IMG/VR virus record: IMGVR_UViG_3300023440_000621
Coordinates: 1 to 21,169 of that record
Length of the DNA stretch: 21,169 nt
Direction: 5' to 3' (one strand)
DNA from: a virus
Shown here: positions 1 through 7,213 of the stretch, piece by piece
Layout: each line of letters begins with the position of its first letter
How positions within the stretch are numbered: the first letter of the stretch is position 1
Program-made: the position numbers and the translations under genes
Notes under the pieces: generated by a model
Database searches by the model: none
Told to the model about the DNA's origin: nothing
The model's input: only the letters and a program-made list of their open reading frames with translations

Positions 1-1086
1 GTTGGGTTTCAGCCAAAGGCTTTGCTCTTCTTCGCTCGGGCGAAGTACGGCGCCAATGACCACATGATAACCCATGGTTTTGCTACCGGGGTCAATAATC
101 AGGGCTGTACGACGAGCTGCGGCGATTATTATTCAGGGTATGATCGTGGTGGTATCTTAAACACACATGCAATTTGGCTGATCAGTAACGATCCGGCCAC
201 ACGAGAGCAAGGACGAGTATCCGCTATCGGGGCAACGGGTTTCGACATTACGTGGGACACGTATACGTCGAGTCGCACAATCTACTATGTAGCGCTGGGG
301 GGCAGTGACCTCGCCAACGCCGCTGCCGGTGCGCTCGTCTATAGTGGCACCGCAAACTACGCTGAGACAGGCCTGGGGTTCCAGCCGGATTGCCTGCTGG
401 GTCTGGGGTATAACCGTGATGATGCTGTTGCGCTAACGTTCGGAGACAATCCCAGACCTATTGGCATCACCACGGGATTCGCTCTATCGCCGGCCGATCA
501 GCACTCGTTTGGTGCTCAGTCATCGTGGAACTCAGATACCGACAGTACATCCGGGCACAAGGTGGGCAGTATCATCGTTATTCCTGGCAGGAGTAGCGGC
601 ATTGATGTGGACGTGACACTACAATCATTTGATGCTGGTGGATTCACGTTAGCAAAAGGCACCGGAACAGAGGATGTAGGGATCGTATATCTAGCCCTCA
701 AAGGGTTGCAGTACAACATCGGCGTTAACCAGCAGCCTACGACTGTCGGGGATCAAGCACTGACTGGATTTGGATTCCCCCCCCAACTGCTCCTCGCACA
801 TCACGCAGGTAATGCCAATGCGGATGGCGTCTTCACCGAGCCTGAAGCTAGAGGTTTCGGTGCGGGGGATGGCACAGTGATGGGCGCGGTATCGCAGGTT
901 AGCGCGCTGAACAGCTACCAGTTCGGGAGCCGTCTTGACACCAATCAGATTATAACCACATGCGCCGTCGGTGATTCCATCGTGGCAAGTGCCAGCCTAA
1001 AGAGCCTCGATGCTGATGGCATCACGCTCAACTGGACTACTGCCGATACTGTGGTCAGGAATTTCGGCTGGCTGGCCATCGGGCCT
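1..1086 (+). repeat. Three diverged ~110-residue domain repeats
   Basis: The encoded protein repeats a unit three times. Unit openings read VGFQPKALL (base 1), LGFQPDCLL (about 373) and FGFPPQLLL (about 768). Unit ends read YYVALGG, VYLALKG and GWLAIGP, each preceded by a GFDITWDT, GFTLAKGT or GITLNWTT strand. Similarity is visible in protein but not in DNA, which implies old duplication. Unit 1 may be cut by the window edge. Confidence 0.75.
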
Positions 1087-1803
1087 GCAGCGGCTGGAGG
1101 CGGGGCACACGATCTCATCGTAGGCGATATTTCATCAGCCGCATCATCTGATGATGCGCTGGTTATACAAACACAGGCGCTGGCGGCCGCTGATGCGTCG
1201 GCTGGATCATTTGCGGATGCCGCCGCATTAGCGCAGCCGCAGCAGCTTTCCGCCACCGATATGGTGGCGGTATCAGCAACCGATGCGCCGGCCGCCCAAC
1301 AGACAAACGCCTTGACGATCTCGGCAGCATCCGCAAGCACCGTATCAGACCTCATCGCTATTACACAGTCTCACGCCGTCACTATTGACGGTGCAGCGAG
1401 CCAGGCTGCTGCAGATGATGTTGGCGTCTCAATGGGTGTCGTTACCGATCTGACGATAGCCGACATGTCTGCGGCAGCCACCGTAGATGACGCCTCTATT
1501 GCGCAGCAACATGCATCGGTGATTTCAGGCGCGGTGGGGCAGGCGTCCGCATCAGACGTGTCGGCCTCTTATGAGCACGCAATCATTCTGCCGCCGTCCT
1601 ATGCGGATGCCGAGGCCGAGATGGCGGCTGTTACACAGCAGCATATTATTTTCGTTGATGGCGCAGCCTCTGCTGCAACAATCGATGAACCGTCCCTAAT
1701 CACTGGTGGTCTGGGTGTGATTACGGATCCATCGCTGATCTCGCTGACGAAACAGCGCACGATGAACAGCATGACGAAACAGCGCACGATAAAACAGCTA
1801 TAG
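1..1803 (+). CDS. Large repeat-built phage virion protein (5'-truncated by window edge)
   Basis: The reading frame is open from base 1 and 600 codons are visible. The first seven codons (VGFQPKA) complete a repeat motif seen twice more, so the true start lies upstream and the TTG at 22 is not it. About 360 residues form three diverged units of roughly 105-115 residues. Each opens with a G-F-x-P-x-x-LL motif and closes with a DxxGFxLxW-like strand followed by W/Y-x-AL/AI-G, which looks like a beta-rich surface or lectin-type domain. Next come nine 22-24-residue Ala/Asp-rich repeats and a short basic tail holding a 9-residue duplication. Degenerate DA-x-HA-type repeats of this sort are known from phage structural proteins. 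The role is inferred to be a head- or tail-surface appendage; a specific family is not recognised. It ends in TAG overlapping the ribosome-binding site of the next gene. Confidence 0.75.
   Translation, partial: VGFQPKALLFFARAKYGANDHMITHGFATGVNNQGCTTSCGDYYSGYDRGGILNTHAIWLISNDPATREQGRVSAIGATGFDITWDTYTSSRTIYYVALGGSDLANAAAGALVYSGTANYAETGLGFQPDCLLGLGYNRDDAVALTFGDNPRPIGITTGFALSPADQHSFGAQSSWNSDTDSTSGHKVGSIIVIPGRSSGIDVDVTLQSFDAGGFTLAKGTGTEDVGIVYLALKGLQYNIGVNQQPTTVGDQALTGFGFPPQLLLAHHAGNANADGVFTEPEARGFGAGDGTVMGAVSQVSALNSYQFGSRLDTNQIITTCAVGDSIVASASLKSLDADGITLNWTTADTVVRNFGWLAIGPAAAGGGAHDLIVGDISSAASSDDALVIQTQALAAADASAGSFADAAALAQPQQLSATDMVAVSATDAPAAQQTNALTISAASASTVSDLIAITQSHAVTIDGAASQAAADDVGVSMGVVTDLTIADMSAAATVDDASIAQQHASVISGAVGQASASDVSASYEHAIILPPSYADAEAEMAAVTQQHIIFVDGAASAATIDEPSLITGGLGVITDPSLISLTKQRTMNSMTKQRTIKQL
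1108..1716 (+). repeat. Nine tandem 22-24-residue Ala/Asp-rich repeats
   Basis: The protein sequence falls into consecutive segments of 24, 22, 22, 22, 22, 24, 22, 22 and 23 residues, 203 in total. A loose consensus is hydrophobic-x-I-x-(D/G)-A-x-S-A-A-x-x-D-D-x-x-x-x-Q-x-H-A. Examples are VTIDGAASQAAADDV and SVISGAVGQASASDV. The DNA period is about 66 bp but codons have diverged. Such arrays usually form extended stalks or spacers in phage structural proteins; that role is inferred here. Confidence 0.75.
1745..1798 (+). repeat. 27-bp in-frame tandem duplication at the gene's 3' end
   Basis: Two adjacent 27-bp units (1745-1771 and 1772-1798) share an identical 19-base core, TGACGAAACAGCGCACGAT, and encode LTKQRTMNS and MTKQRTIKQ. 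The period is a multiple of three, so the frame is kept. The near identity of the copies points to a recent duplication. Confidence 0.85.
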
Positions 1804-1813
1804 GAGAAATGTG

Positions 1814-2449
1814 ATGCCAAAGTCGTTTCACAATGATGTTTTCGACAAGGGTCTGGCACAGGTCAGTGACAGCGCCAACTGGGGTGGCGGGGTGTTGAGC
1901 ATGGTGCTGTGCGCCGGTGCGCCGGCCACGGTAAGCGAGGCGTCTACATTGTTTGGCGCTGGCGGCAAGCGGGTGAGTGGGGCGGTAGCGATGGCGGTGG
2001 GTGATTTCACCCTGGCCGACAAGGCGGGCGGGGGGCGTGAGGTCTCCATCGGCGCCAAATCGGATACCGCCGGTGTCGATGTACCGGCCATCGATCAGGG
2101 CACTGCGACATCGGCCACCAACAATACGCTGACGGATACCGCCAAGGCATGGACTGCCAGTGCTCACGTCAACAAGGTGGTCAAGATCACGGGCGGCACG
2201 GGGGCCGGGCAGACGCGCATCATCACCGCCAACACGGCGACGCAGCTCACGGTGGACAGTAACTGGACGACGAACCCTGACGCCACGTCGACCTACCAAA
2301 TTCTGGAGGACTTGCACATTGCGCTCTATGATGGCGGCGCGACGCCGCGTTTGCTGGTGGTCACCAATGAGAGCAGTGACCAGGTGATCACCAATGCCAA
2401 TCCGATCAATTTCCCGGCCTGGACGTTCGGGTTCAACGATCCCGTCTGA
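1814..2449 (+). CDS. Phage structural protein with an inserted ~70-residue module
   Basis: This 211-residue protein starts at ATG 1814, seven bases after AGGAG (1802-1806); a GTG at 1811 is too close to that site. The ends (residues 1-92 and 166-211) resemble a widespread small phage structural protein in which a VxVxA...DLHIALxDG segment leads to a C-terminal PAWxxxxxDPV motif. Between them, residues about 93-165 form a separate unit with TLTDTAKAWT, GGTGAGQTRII and NPDATSTYQI signatures. That unit recurs in unrelated phage virion proteins. The gene overlaps the next one by one base (TGATG), indicating coupled translation. The exact function is unknown; a virion component is inferred from family and neighbours. 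Confidence 0.7.
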   Translation: MPKSFHNDVFDKGLAQVSDSANWGGGVLSMVLCAGAPATVSEASTLFGAGGKRVSGAVAMAVGDFTLADKAGGGREVSIGAKSDTAGVDVPAIDQGTATSATNNTLTDTAKAWTASAHVNKVVKITGGTGAGQTRIITANTATQLTVDSNWTTNPDATSTYQILEDLHIALYDGGATPRLLVVTNESSDQVITNANPINFPAWTFGFNDPV

Positions 2450-2766
2450 TGAGAGAGATTGCCTACAAGGGTCGAGACAACACCATTGAGCTGCAGCTGC
2501 TGGAAGACGGCGCGGCGGTTGATCTTGCGTCCTCTGTCACCCGCATGGTGTTGAAGCTGGACGGTCCTGTAAGTGCGTCTGTTGACAGCGACAACGCCGC
2601 CGGTGTATTCGACTGGTCGGCAGGCAATGGAAAACTGACCATCTCCCTGGGTGGGCAATCGCTCACCGCCGGGGAGTATTCCGCAGGGCTGGTCATCTAT
2701 GACCCGAGCAACACCAATGGCCTCGTATGGGATGTGTTTGATCTGACCGTAGAAGACACCTGGTAA
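2449..2766 (+). CDS. Small phage protein, baseplate/upper-fibre Ig-like type
   Basis: This 105-residue beta-rich protein starts at the ATG that overlaps the preceding stop. The pattern NTIELQLLEDGAAVDL followed by alternating strands and a GVFDWSAGNGKLTISLG segment resembles the N-terminal immunoglobulin-like domain of BppU-type phage proteins, where polymer-like strands anchor appendages. It is the last gene before the terminator at 2803, so it closes a three-gene unit. No signal peptide or membrane segment is present. The family assignment is tentative; the coding call is firm because of the coupling and lack of alternative frames. Confidence 0.65.
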   Translation: MREIAYKGRDNTIELQLLEDGAAVDLASSVTRMVLKLDGPVSASVDSDNAAGVFDWSAGNGKLTISLGGQSLTAGEYSAGLVIYDPSNTNGLVWDVFDLTVEDTW

Positions 2767-2802
2767 CAATTCCGGATTTTCTCTCCCAGCACCATCTCCC
2801 GT

Positions 2803-2829
2803 GCCTGCGTCCCCCGCGGGCTTTTTTTT
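2803..2829 (+). terminator. Rho-independent terminator after the first gene unit
   Basis: A 7-bp stem with one G-U pair (2803-2809 with 2815-2821) closes a TCCCC loop and is followed directly by eight T residues (2822-2829). It lies 37 bases after the stop of the gene ending at 2766. It separates the left-edge genes from the head module. Confidence 0.88.
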
Positions 2830-2919
2830 CGCTGAAACTGACCCGTCACGGACGACAGGCGGCGAAAGCGGGCCGAGACTGCTAGAAAAGGATCATCTTT
2901 CTCATGCCCGGAGGCCGTG

Positions 2920-3321
2920 ATGAACGAGGAACAACTGAAGGCGCTGATTGCCGGTAATGTGAATGATTCGCTGGCACGGATCCGCGCCGTTGCTGATCAG
3001 CTTTCTCCTGCCGATCTGGCACGCCTCGAAGAGCTGGAGGCCGGCGCCGCGAATCGGGCCACGTTGCTGACCGCCATCGACAGCCTGATGGCAGACTCCC
3101 AGGCAGGCCAACAGGATGGTGGTGATGCCAGCGCAGAAGATGGCACCAATGACGAAGCCCATGACAGCGATGATCATGCGCTTGGTATCGACGCCGTTCA
3201 GGAGAAAAGCGGCAAGGCAACCCGCGGCGAGCACCAAGAGGAGTGGATGAAGCCAGATTACAGCGGCCCCATCACCATCGAAATGGCCGAATGGCGCAAC
3301 AAGCACCTCGTGACCAAATGA
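2920..3321 (+). CDS. Small acidic phage protein preceding the prohead protease
   Basis: This 133-residue protein starts at ATG 2920, five bases after GGAGG (2910-2914); a GTG at 2917 would be too close. The N-terminal half is helical and acidic, the middle (residues about 60-105) is a low-complexity Asp/Glu/Gly/Ser stretch, and the C-terminus carries the signature DYSGPITIEMAEWRNKH. I recognise that C-terminal motif from small proteins encoded between portal and protease genes in siphophages, with no assigned function. The stop overlaps the protease start as ATGA. A capsid-assembly role is inferred from position only. Confidence 0.7.
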   Translation: MNEEQLKALIAGNVNDSLARIRAVADQLSPADLARLEELEAGAANRATLLTAIDSLMADSQAGQQDGGDASAEDGTNDEAHDSDDHALGIDAVQEKSGKATRGEHQEEWMKPDYSGPITIEMAEWRNKHLVTK

Positions 3322-4439
3322 CCCACGGCGCGAAACAGTTTTCAGCGATTTTCTGCAAGGCGCACGGCGCCCCAGACGATGCGCAGCTCGCGCTGATCAA
3401 CAACTATACCCTGGCGCCTCATACTGCAGAGCAGGTGTATGTGCGCACCGCCTACATCGCCCACAACGGTATCGACCGCGACGACGAGGTGTTCGATGAT
3501 GCGCTGCTGAGCGATTTTGCCCGCACACTGCCAGGCAAGGGCCTGTTCATCAAGCACCCCCGTGGTTACGACGGCGACAGCGGACCAGGGCCTGGGCGCT
3601 GGTTTTCAGCCCGCGTGGTTGAGATGTCGCTGGATGAGGCGCGCGCCGCACTGCGCACGCCGGGCTTGCAGTTCCCCCCCTCGGCCCAGACCGCGAAGCT
3701 GGTGGAGGCCAGTTTTTTCATCCCGCGCACGGAGGGCCGGGCGGAACTGATTGCCGATATCGATGCCGGCGCCGCGGCGGACATCTCCATCGGGTTCGAT
3801 GCGAGCAGCCGCGAGCCCATTGCCGACGGCAGCGACAAGGTGATCGCCATGCGCTGGAAGGCGCCGGGCGAGGCGTTGGAGGCCTCTTTGGTATGGCTGG
3901 GCGCTCAACCGGGTGCCCGGGTGCACAAACATGCAACGACAGACAACCCCGACGACGGAGACACGACCATGAGCGACAAACAGGCCGCAGAACAACTCAA
4001 GGCGCTGCAGACCAAGCACGAGCAACTCACCAAGGATCTCGAAGCCGCCACCACCAAGGCCGCCGCCTATGACGAGCTGGCCAAGGCAGTGGGCGAGGAT
4101 CTGGCAAAAGACCATGCACGCCTGGCGCGCATCGTCAATGACGGCAGGGCCTATCACAAGAGCCTGGTGGACGACATCGTGCGCATGGAGCGCCTGTCCG
4201 GAATCGTGAAGGGCGACGACGAGGCCGCCATCGAACAGGCAAAGGCGGCCTACAAGGATCGCGATATCGACTTTCTGCAGGCCTGGCAACAGCGCCTGGC
4301 CAGACAGGTGAAGGGCGCGGACGAGGGTGCCGGCATCGAGGGCGGCGACCCCAACGCGAACCGCGGCAGCGGCGAGGGCGCCAAGGGGCTGCGTGACGCC
4401 AGCGTGACCCAAAAGGCCCTGGGCGTTCATGCAGCCTGA
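3318..4439 (+). CDS. Prohead serine protease fused to capsid scaffold
   Basis: This is a 373-residue protein. The start is ATG 3318 in an ATGA overlap with the previous stop; the open frame further upstream is only read-through. The N-terminal domain has features of HK97-type (S78-like) prohead proteases: a candidate catalytic His80 in GLFIKHPRG, a candidate Ser157 in ISIGF, and a closing segment EASLVWLGAQPGARV. After about residue 218 the protein becomes a charged, Ala/Lys/Glu-rich coiled-coil-prone region ending in a Gly-rich tail, typical of scaffolds. An in-frame internal ATG with its own ribosome-binding site marks a nested scaffold product. The protease would remove scaffold during capsid maturation, as in lambda C/Nu3 and Mu I/Z. 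Catalytic residues are assigned by motif only. Confidence 0.85.
   Translation: MTHGAKQFSAIFCKAHGAPDDAQLALINNYTLAPHTAEQVYVRTAYIAHNGIDRDDEVFDDALLSDFARTLPGKGLFIKHPRGYDGDSGPGPGRWFSARVVEMSLDEARAALRTPGLQFPPSAQTAKLVEASFFIPRTEGRAELIADIDAGAAADISIGFDASSREPIADGSDKVIAMRWKAPGEALEASLVWLGAQPGARVHKHATTDNPDDGDTTMSDKQAAEQLKALQTKHEQLTKDLEAATTKAAAYDELAKAVGEDLAKDHARLARIVNDGRAYHKSLVDDIVRMERLSGIVKGDDEAAIEQAKAAYKDRDIDFLQAWQQRLARQVKGADEGAGIEGGDPNANRGSGEGAKGLRDASVTQKALGVHAA
3969..4439 (+). CDS. Nested in-frame capsid scaffold protein
   Basis: An in-frame ATG at 3969 inside the protease gene is preceded by GGAG (3957-3960) at an 8-base spacing. It would give a 156-residue protein beginning MSDKQAAEQLKALQ. The product is almost entirely the helical, charged C-terminal region. 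It shares its stop with the protease. Nested protease/scaffold genes are established in lambda (C and Nu3) and Mu (I and Z). The start is inferred from the ribosome-binding site and the domain boundary that falls exactly there. Confidence 0.7.
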   Translation: MSDKQAAEQLKALQTKHEQLTKDLEAATTKAAAYDELAKAVGEDLAKDHARLARIVNDGRAYHKSLVDDIVRMERLSGIVKGDDEAAIEQAKAAYKDRDIDFLQAWQQRLARQVKGADEGAGIEGGDPNANRGSGEGAKGLRDASVTQKALGVHAA

Positions 4440-4482
4440 CGCCGGCAACGGTATTCACTGATTACAGCGAGAGGATTTCGAC

Positions 4483-4833
4483 ATGGCAAAAGCAACGGTT
4501 CTGTGCCCCACCGAAAAACTGGACACCCTGACCAATACGCCGGGCGCGGCCGTGGCCGTGGACGATATCGTGGTGATCAACACCCGCATCTGCGTGGCCT
4601 ATGCGGACGTGGCCGCCGGCGCGAAGGGCGAATTCATTCACCGGGCCGAGGAGATCGAGGCACCCAAGGCTGCCGTGGCCATCACCGAGGGCGACACCGC
4701 ATATTGGGATAGCGCCGCCAATGTGTTCACCAACGTGGTGGGCCTCAACACCAAGTGCGGCATGTTCCTGGAGTCCGCCCTGGCTGGCGATGCCACGGCC
4801 CGGCTGCGCCTGGACAACAGCGTCGCGGTTTAA
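4483..4833 (+). CDS. Capsid decoration protein (DUF2190 type)
   Basis: This 116-residue protein begins MAKATVLCPTEKLDTL and has the small beta-barrel pattern of DUF2190 capsid cement proteins, including a GAKGEFIHRAEEIEAPK strand-turn and GDTAYWDSAANVFTNV near residues 67-82. Decoration proteins bind the outside of the matured capsid and stabilise it. Location between scaffold and major capsid protein matches the usual order. The start follows GAGAGG at about an 8-base spacing. It has no membrane segment or signal peptide. Family recognition is good, but binding to this capsid is inferred. Confidence 0.8.
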   Translation: MAKATVLCPTEKLDTLTNTPGAAVAVDDIVVINTRICVAYADVAAGAKGEFIHRAEEIEAPKAAVAITEGDTAYWDSAANVFTNVVGLNTKCGMFLESALAGDATARLRLDNSVAV

Positions 4834-4872
4834 CGGCTGACCATCTACAGGTTTCAACAGAGGAGCGAGGAA

Positions 4873-5868
4873 ATGCGCGCAAACGAAATCAACACGTTCG
4901 GCGGCAAAGGGTTCCCCAACGGTATCGCCACGGGTATCGACTGGGAGGCTGCGGACATCGACACCGAAGGGGGCCGCAAAGACCTGGTGGCGGCCGTCAA
5001 CAGCTACTTCAAGGACCTGCGCGGCATCAAGGTGCCGGGCGGCGAGAAGACCACGCGCACCGGCCATATCAGCGGCCTGCCATCGGCGCCGGATATCGAC
5101 GTGCGGTTCTATGGGCCGTCTCAGGATGCCGGTGTGCTGCAGTTGTTCCGCTTCGTGGACAAGACAGCGTCGAGCAACCCGACCTATCAGATGGCCAATG
5201 TATCGGCCAAGGCCATTGTGTTCGAGCAGAAGCGCGAGGGCCAGGCGGCGCGCATCCGTCAGGTCTCAGGCGGCACGCCGGTCACCGTCAGCAGCGTGAC
5301 CTGGCATGGCGCCCTGGGCATCGACGACGAGGCGCGACGTTTCGACGATTATGGCGTATTTGAGCAGAACGTGCAGCAGGTGCCCAACATCTGGAACGAC
5401 AAGATGGTGGACAATCATGTGGCACTGCTCACGGCGCTTGGCGCCGGCGTCAATGAGGCATGGAGCACCGACCTGATCACTACCGTCAACAACGGCTGCG
5501 CGCAGATCCTGGAGGATGTGGGCGACACCTACGGCCTGCCGGACCGGCCAGTGTTCGGGCTGCTCTACAATCACCGGCGGTGGAACATGGTGCAGCAGGC
5601 GCTGGCGAGCAATTTCGTTCTACCCAATGACACCAACAGTGTGCGCATGTTGCAATTCGATATCGTGGCCATCCCCACGCGCAAGATCGACACCACCAGC
5701 ATGTATCTGGCCTTGCCTGGATTTGACATGGTAACGGTGGAGTGGGACGGCCTGTTTTCTGAATTCGGGCGCGATTTCTCTCGTGGCGTGGATGCCTTCG
5801 TCTGGCGCGCGCGGCAGAACGCGGCCATCGGCAACGTCTCCCAATTGCGACGCATCACACCGCCATAA
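4873..5868 (+). CDS. Major capsid protein
   Basis: This 331-residue protein sits directly after the decoration gene and before a strong terminator, the usual place for the major head subunit. The start follows an AGGAGCGAGGAA purine tract. The protein has no signal peptide or membrane segment. Length, the central DxYGVFEQNVQ and NDKMVDNHVALLTA helical segment (a spine-helix candidate), and the C-terminal FSRGVDAFVWRARQNAAIGN strand region fit an HK97-fold capsid protein of the Mu-like or siphophage group. There is no obvious N-terminal delta domain, consistent with a separate scaffold. Its identity rests on gene order and general fold features rather than on a diagnostic motif. Confidence 0.85.
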   Translation: MRANEINTFGGKGFPNGIATGIDWEAADIDTEGGRKDLVAAVNSYFKDLRGIKVPGGEKTTRTGHISGLPSAPDIDVRFYGPSQDAGVLQLFRFVDKTASSNPTYQMANVSAKAIVFEQKREGQAARIRQVSGGTPVTVSSVTWHGALGIDDEARRFDDYGVFEQNVQQVPNIWNDKMVDNHVALLTALGAGVNEAWSTDLITTVNNGCAQILEDVGDTYGLPDRPVFGLLYNHRRWNMVQQALASNFVLPNDTNSVRMLQFDIVAIPTRKIDTTSMYLALPGFDMVTVEWDGLFSEFGRDFSRGVDAFVWRARQNAAIGNVSQLRRITPP

Positions 5869-5889
5869 TAACAATCACCACCAGCGACT

Positions 5890-5928
5890 CGACCCGGGCG
5901 TGGGGCCACCTGCCCCGGGTCGTTTTTT
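5890..5928 (+). terminator. Rho-independent terminator between head and neck genes
   Basis: A perfect 9-bp GC-rich stem (5890-5898 with 5914-5922, CGACCCGGG and CCCGGGTCG) with a 15-base loop is followed by six T residues (5923-5928). The next gene's Shine-Dalgarno tract begins immediately after it. It probably lowers transcription of neck and tail genes relative to the abundant capsid protein. Confidence 0.88.
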
Positions 5929-5936
5929 GAGGGGCC

Positions 5937-6365
5937 ATGGCAAAAGCGAAACCAAAGGACGTGACGGCGCTGGGATTTTCCGGGCAGCAGTTCGGCTCGC
6001 CCGGGCGCTGGGATGTGCCGAACGGCTATATCGCCGGCATTATCAATGTGATGGCTCAGGAGGTGGCGGATCGCGTGGGGCAGACAGCCTACGACGCGGC
6101 CACGGGGCTGGCGCTGGAGCGTATGCGCCAGGCTGAGATCTGGCTGACGGCCGCCGAACTGTGGCGGCGCATGGAACAGTTCGAGCGCGCGGACCTCAAC
6201 ATGGCGCGCAGCGACGGCGGCGCAGAGACCATCAGCAGCCGTCTGCTGAAAAACGCCGAGGCAGCAGAAGAGCGGGCCGAGCAATGGCTGGCCCGGATCA
6301 CCGGTGGCGGTGGCCTGGCGGTGGGCTACGTGCAGACCGGGCCCTATAGCGAGGAGACGGCCTGA
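5937..6365 (+). CDS. Head-tail connector (neck) protein, putative
   Basis: This 142-residue, largely helical protein is the first gene after the capsid terminator. The start ATG 5937 follows GAGGGG closely. It contains a long helix around ERMRQAEIWLTAAELWRRM and a Gly-rich C-terminus. Head-completion or adaptor proteins of this size and helical character normally follow the capsid gene in siphophages and extend the portal channel. I see no diagnostic motif, so the neck role is from position and shape. The stop overlaps the next start (TGATG). Confidence 0.6.
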   Translation: MAKAKPKDVTALGFSGQQFGSPGRWDVPNGYIAGIINVMAQEVADRVGQTAYDAATGLALERMRQAEIWLTAAELWRRMEQFERADLNMARSDGGAETISSRLLKNAEAAEERAEQWLARITGGGGLAVGYVQTGPYSEETA

Positions 6366-6754
6366 TGGCGACCGGCGGACCAGTGGATATCGCCCGGGCA
6401 TTCTACCGGCGGGCAAAGCGGGTCAACCCGGCGGTGCGGCGTGGTGTGCGTAATGCCAGCATCGCCGTCAACCGGGCGCAGATCGATAATCTAAGAGGCA
6501 GCCATAAGGCCCCTCCGGGCAGCTATCCGGTGCCAAATCGCAGTGGCAACCTGATGCGCGGTGCGAATTGGGCCATCAGCGCAGGCGGCGTCGGGCTGGT
6601 ATTCAACAGCGCGCCCTATGCCTACGCCATCCACGAGGGCGCCGGCAGTTCCATGGTCCATGGCCGCCGGCCTTTCCTGGATGATGCCGCCGACAGCACC
6701 GACTGGCAGGGCATCATGCGCGCCGAGGTGCGCAAGGCGATATTTGCGCTGTGA
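6365..6754 (+). CDS. Head-tail closure/HK97 gp10-like protein
   Basis: This 129-residue basic protein has the hallmark C-terminal arrangement of HK97 gp10-like neck proteins. An APYAYAIHEG strand is followed by a RRPFLDDAAD segment, and an N-terminal helix region (ARAFYRRAKRVNPAVRR) precedes a PVPNRSGNLMRG loop. These proteins join the head connector to the tail. It overlaps the upstream gene by one base and the downstream gene by four (GTGA), supporting coupled expression. Confidence 0.75.
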   Translation: MATGGPVDIARAFYRRAKRVNPAVRRGVRNASIAVNRAQIDNLRGSHKAPPGSYPVPNRSGNLMRGANWAISAGGVGLVFNSAPYAYAIHEGAGSSMVHGRRPFLDDAADSTDWQGIMRAEVRKAIFAL

Positions 6755-7200
6755 GCCTGGCGTCCTATCACGCGCAGCTCAAGGCCCTGTTGCTGGCCAA
6801 CGCGGGCCTGGTGGCCTGGGCGCGGGACAATTTCGGCAGTGGGCTGGTGGCCATCGACGGCAACGTGGAGGTGGAGCGGGTACGGCCGCGCGAGATGCCG
6901 GCGCTGATCTTCGAGCTGGGCAACGCGGAGCTGGAGATCGAGGTGGGCAATTACAGCCAGACCGCCCAGGCAGAGATGCTGCTGGCCGTGGTCTGGCACG
7001 AGGACGACCCGGCGCGGGCATTTGCCCAGCGCCTGGCGCTGCCTGACCTGATGGCCAAGGCGGTGATGAGCGATCACGTGCTGGCCGGGGCGGTGGACGG
7101 CGCCTGGCTCTCGAAGTGGGAATCGGACAAGGGGGTGAACCATCCGCGGCATGTGGTGCGGTTCACGATAAGCGGCGAATTCACCATCACGAACGGATAG
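6751..7200 (+). CDS. Tail terminator protein, putative
   Basis: This 149-residue protein starts at GTG 6751, overlapping the previous stop as GTGA. It lies between the gp10-like neck gene and the tail tube gene, the classical place of the tail terminator, which caps the growing tube and docks to the head. The alternating pattern, with a helix (SYHAQLKALLLANAGLVAWA), then strands around MPALIFELGNAELEIEVG and a final VVRFTISGEFTI strand, fits that fold. A specific family was not recognised. Confidence 0.65.
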   Translation: MSLASYHAQLKALLLANAGLVAWARDNFGSGLVAIDGNVEVERVRPREMPALIFELGNAELEIEVGNYSQTAQAEMLLAVVWHEDDPARAFAQRLALPDLMAKAVMSDHVLAGAVDGAWLSKWESDKGVNHPRHVVRFTISGEFTITNG

Positions 7201-7213
7201 GAAGGAGGGCGAC

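Noticed and set aside
777-784. Run of eight C residues as a possible frameshift or sequencing error
   Set aside because: The frame stays open through the third domain repeat on both sides, so no frame change is needed.
2830-2916. Promoter for the head module
   Set aside because: I could not find a convincing -35/-10 pair with proper spacing between the terminator and the gene at 2920.
3606-4448. Minus-strand open frame of 280 codons opposite protease/scaffold
   Set aside because: Shadow frame of a recognised gene with biased composition and no ribosome-binding site or coupling to any minus-strand neighbour.
5571-6416. Minus-strand open frame of 281 codons across capsid and neck genes
   Set aside because: It crosses a terminator and a well-supported gene boundary on the opposite strand, and its translation is low-complexity and unrecognisable.
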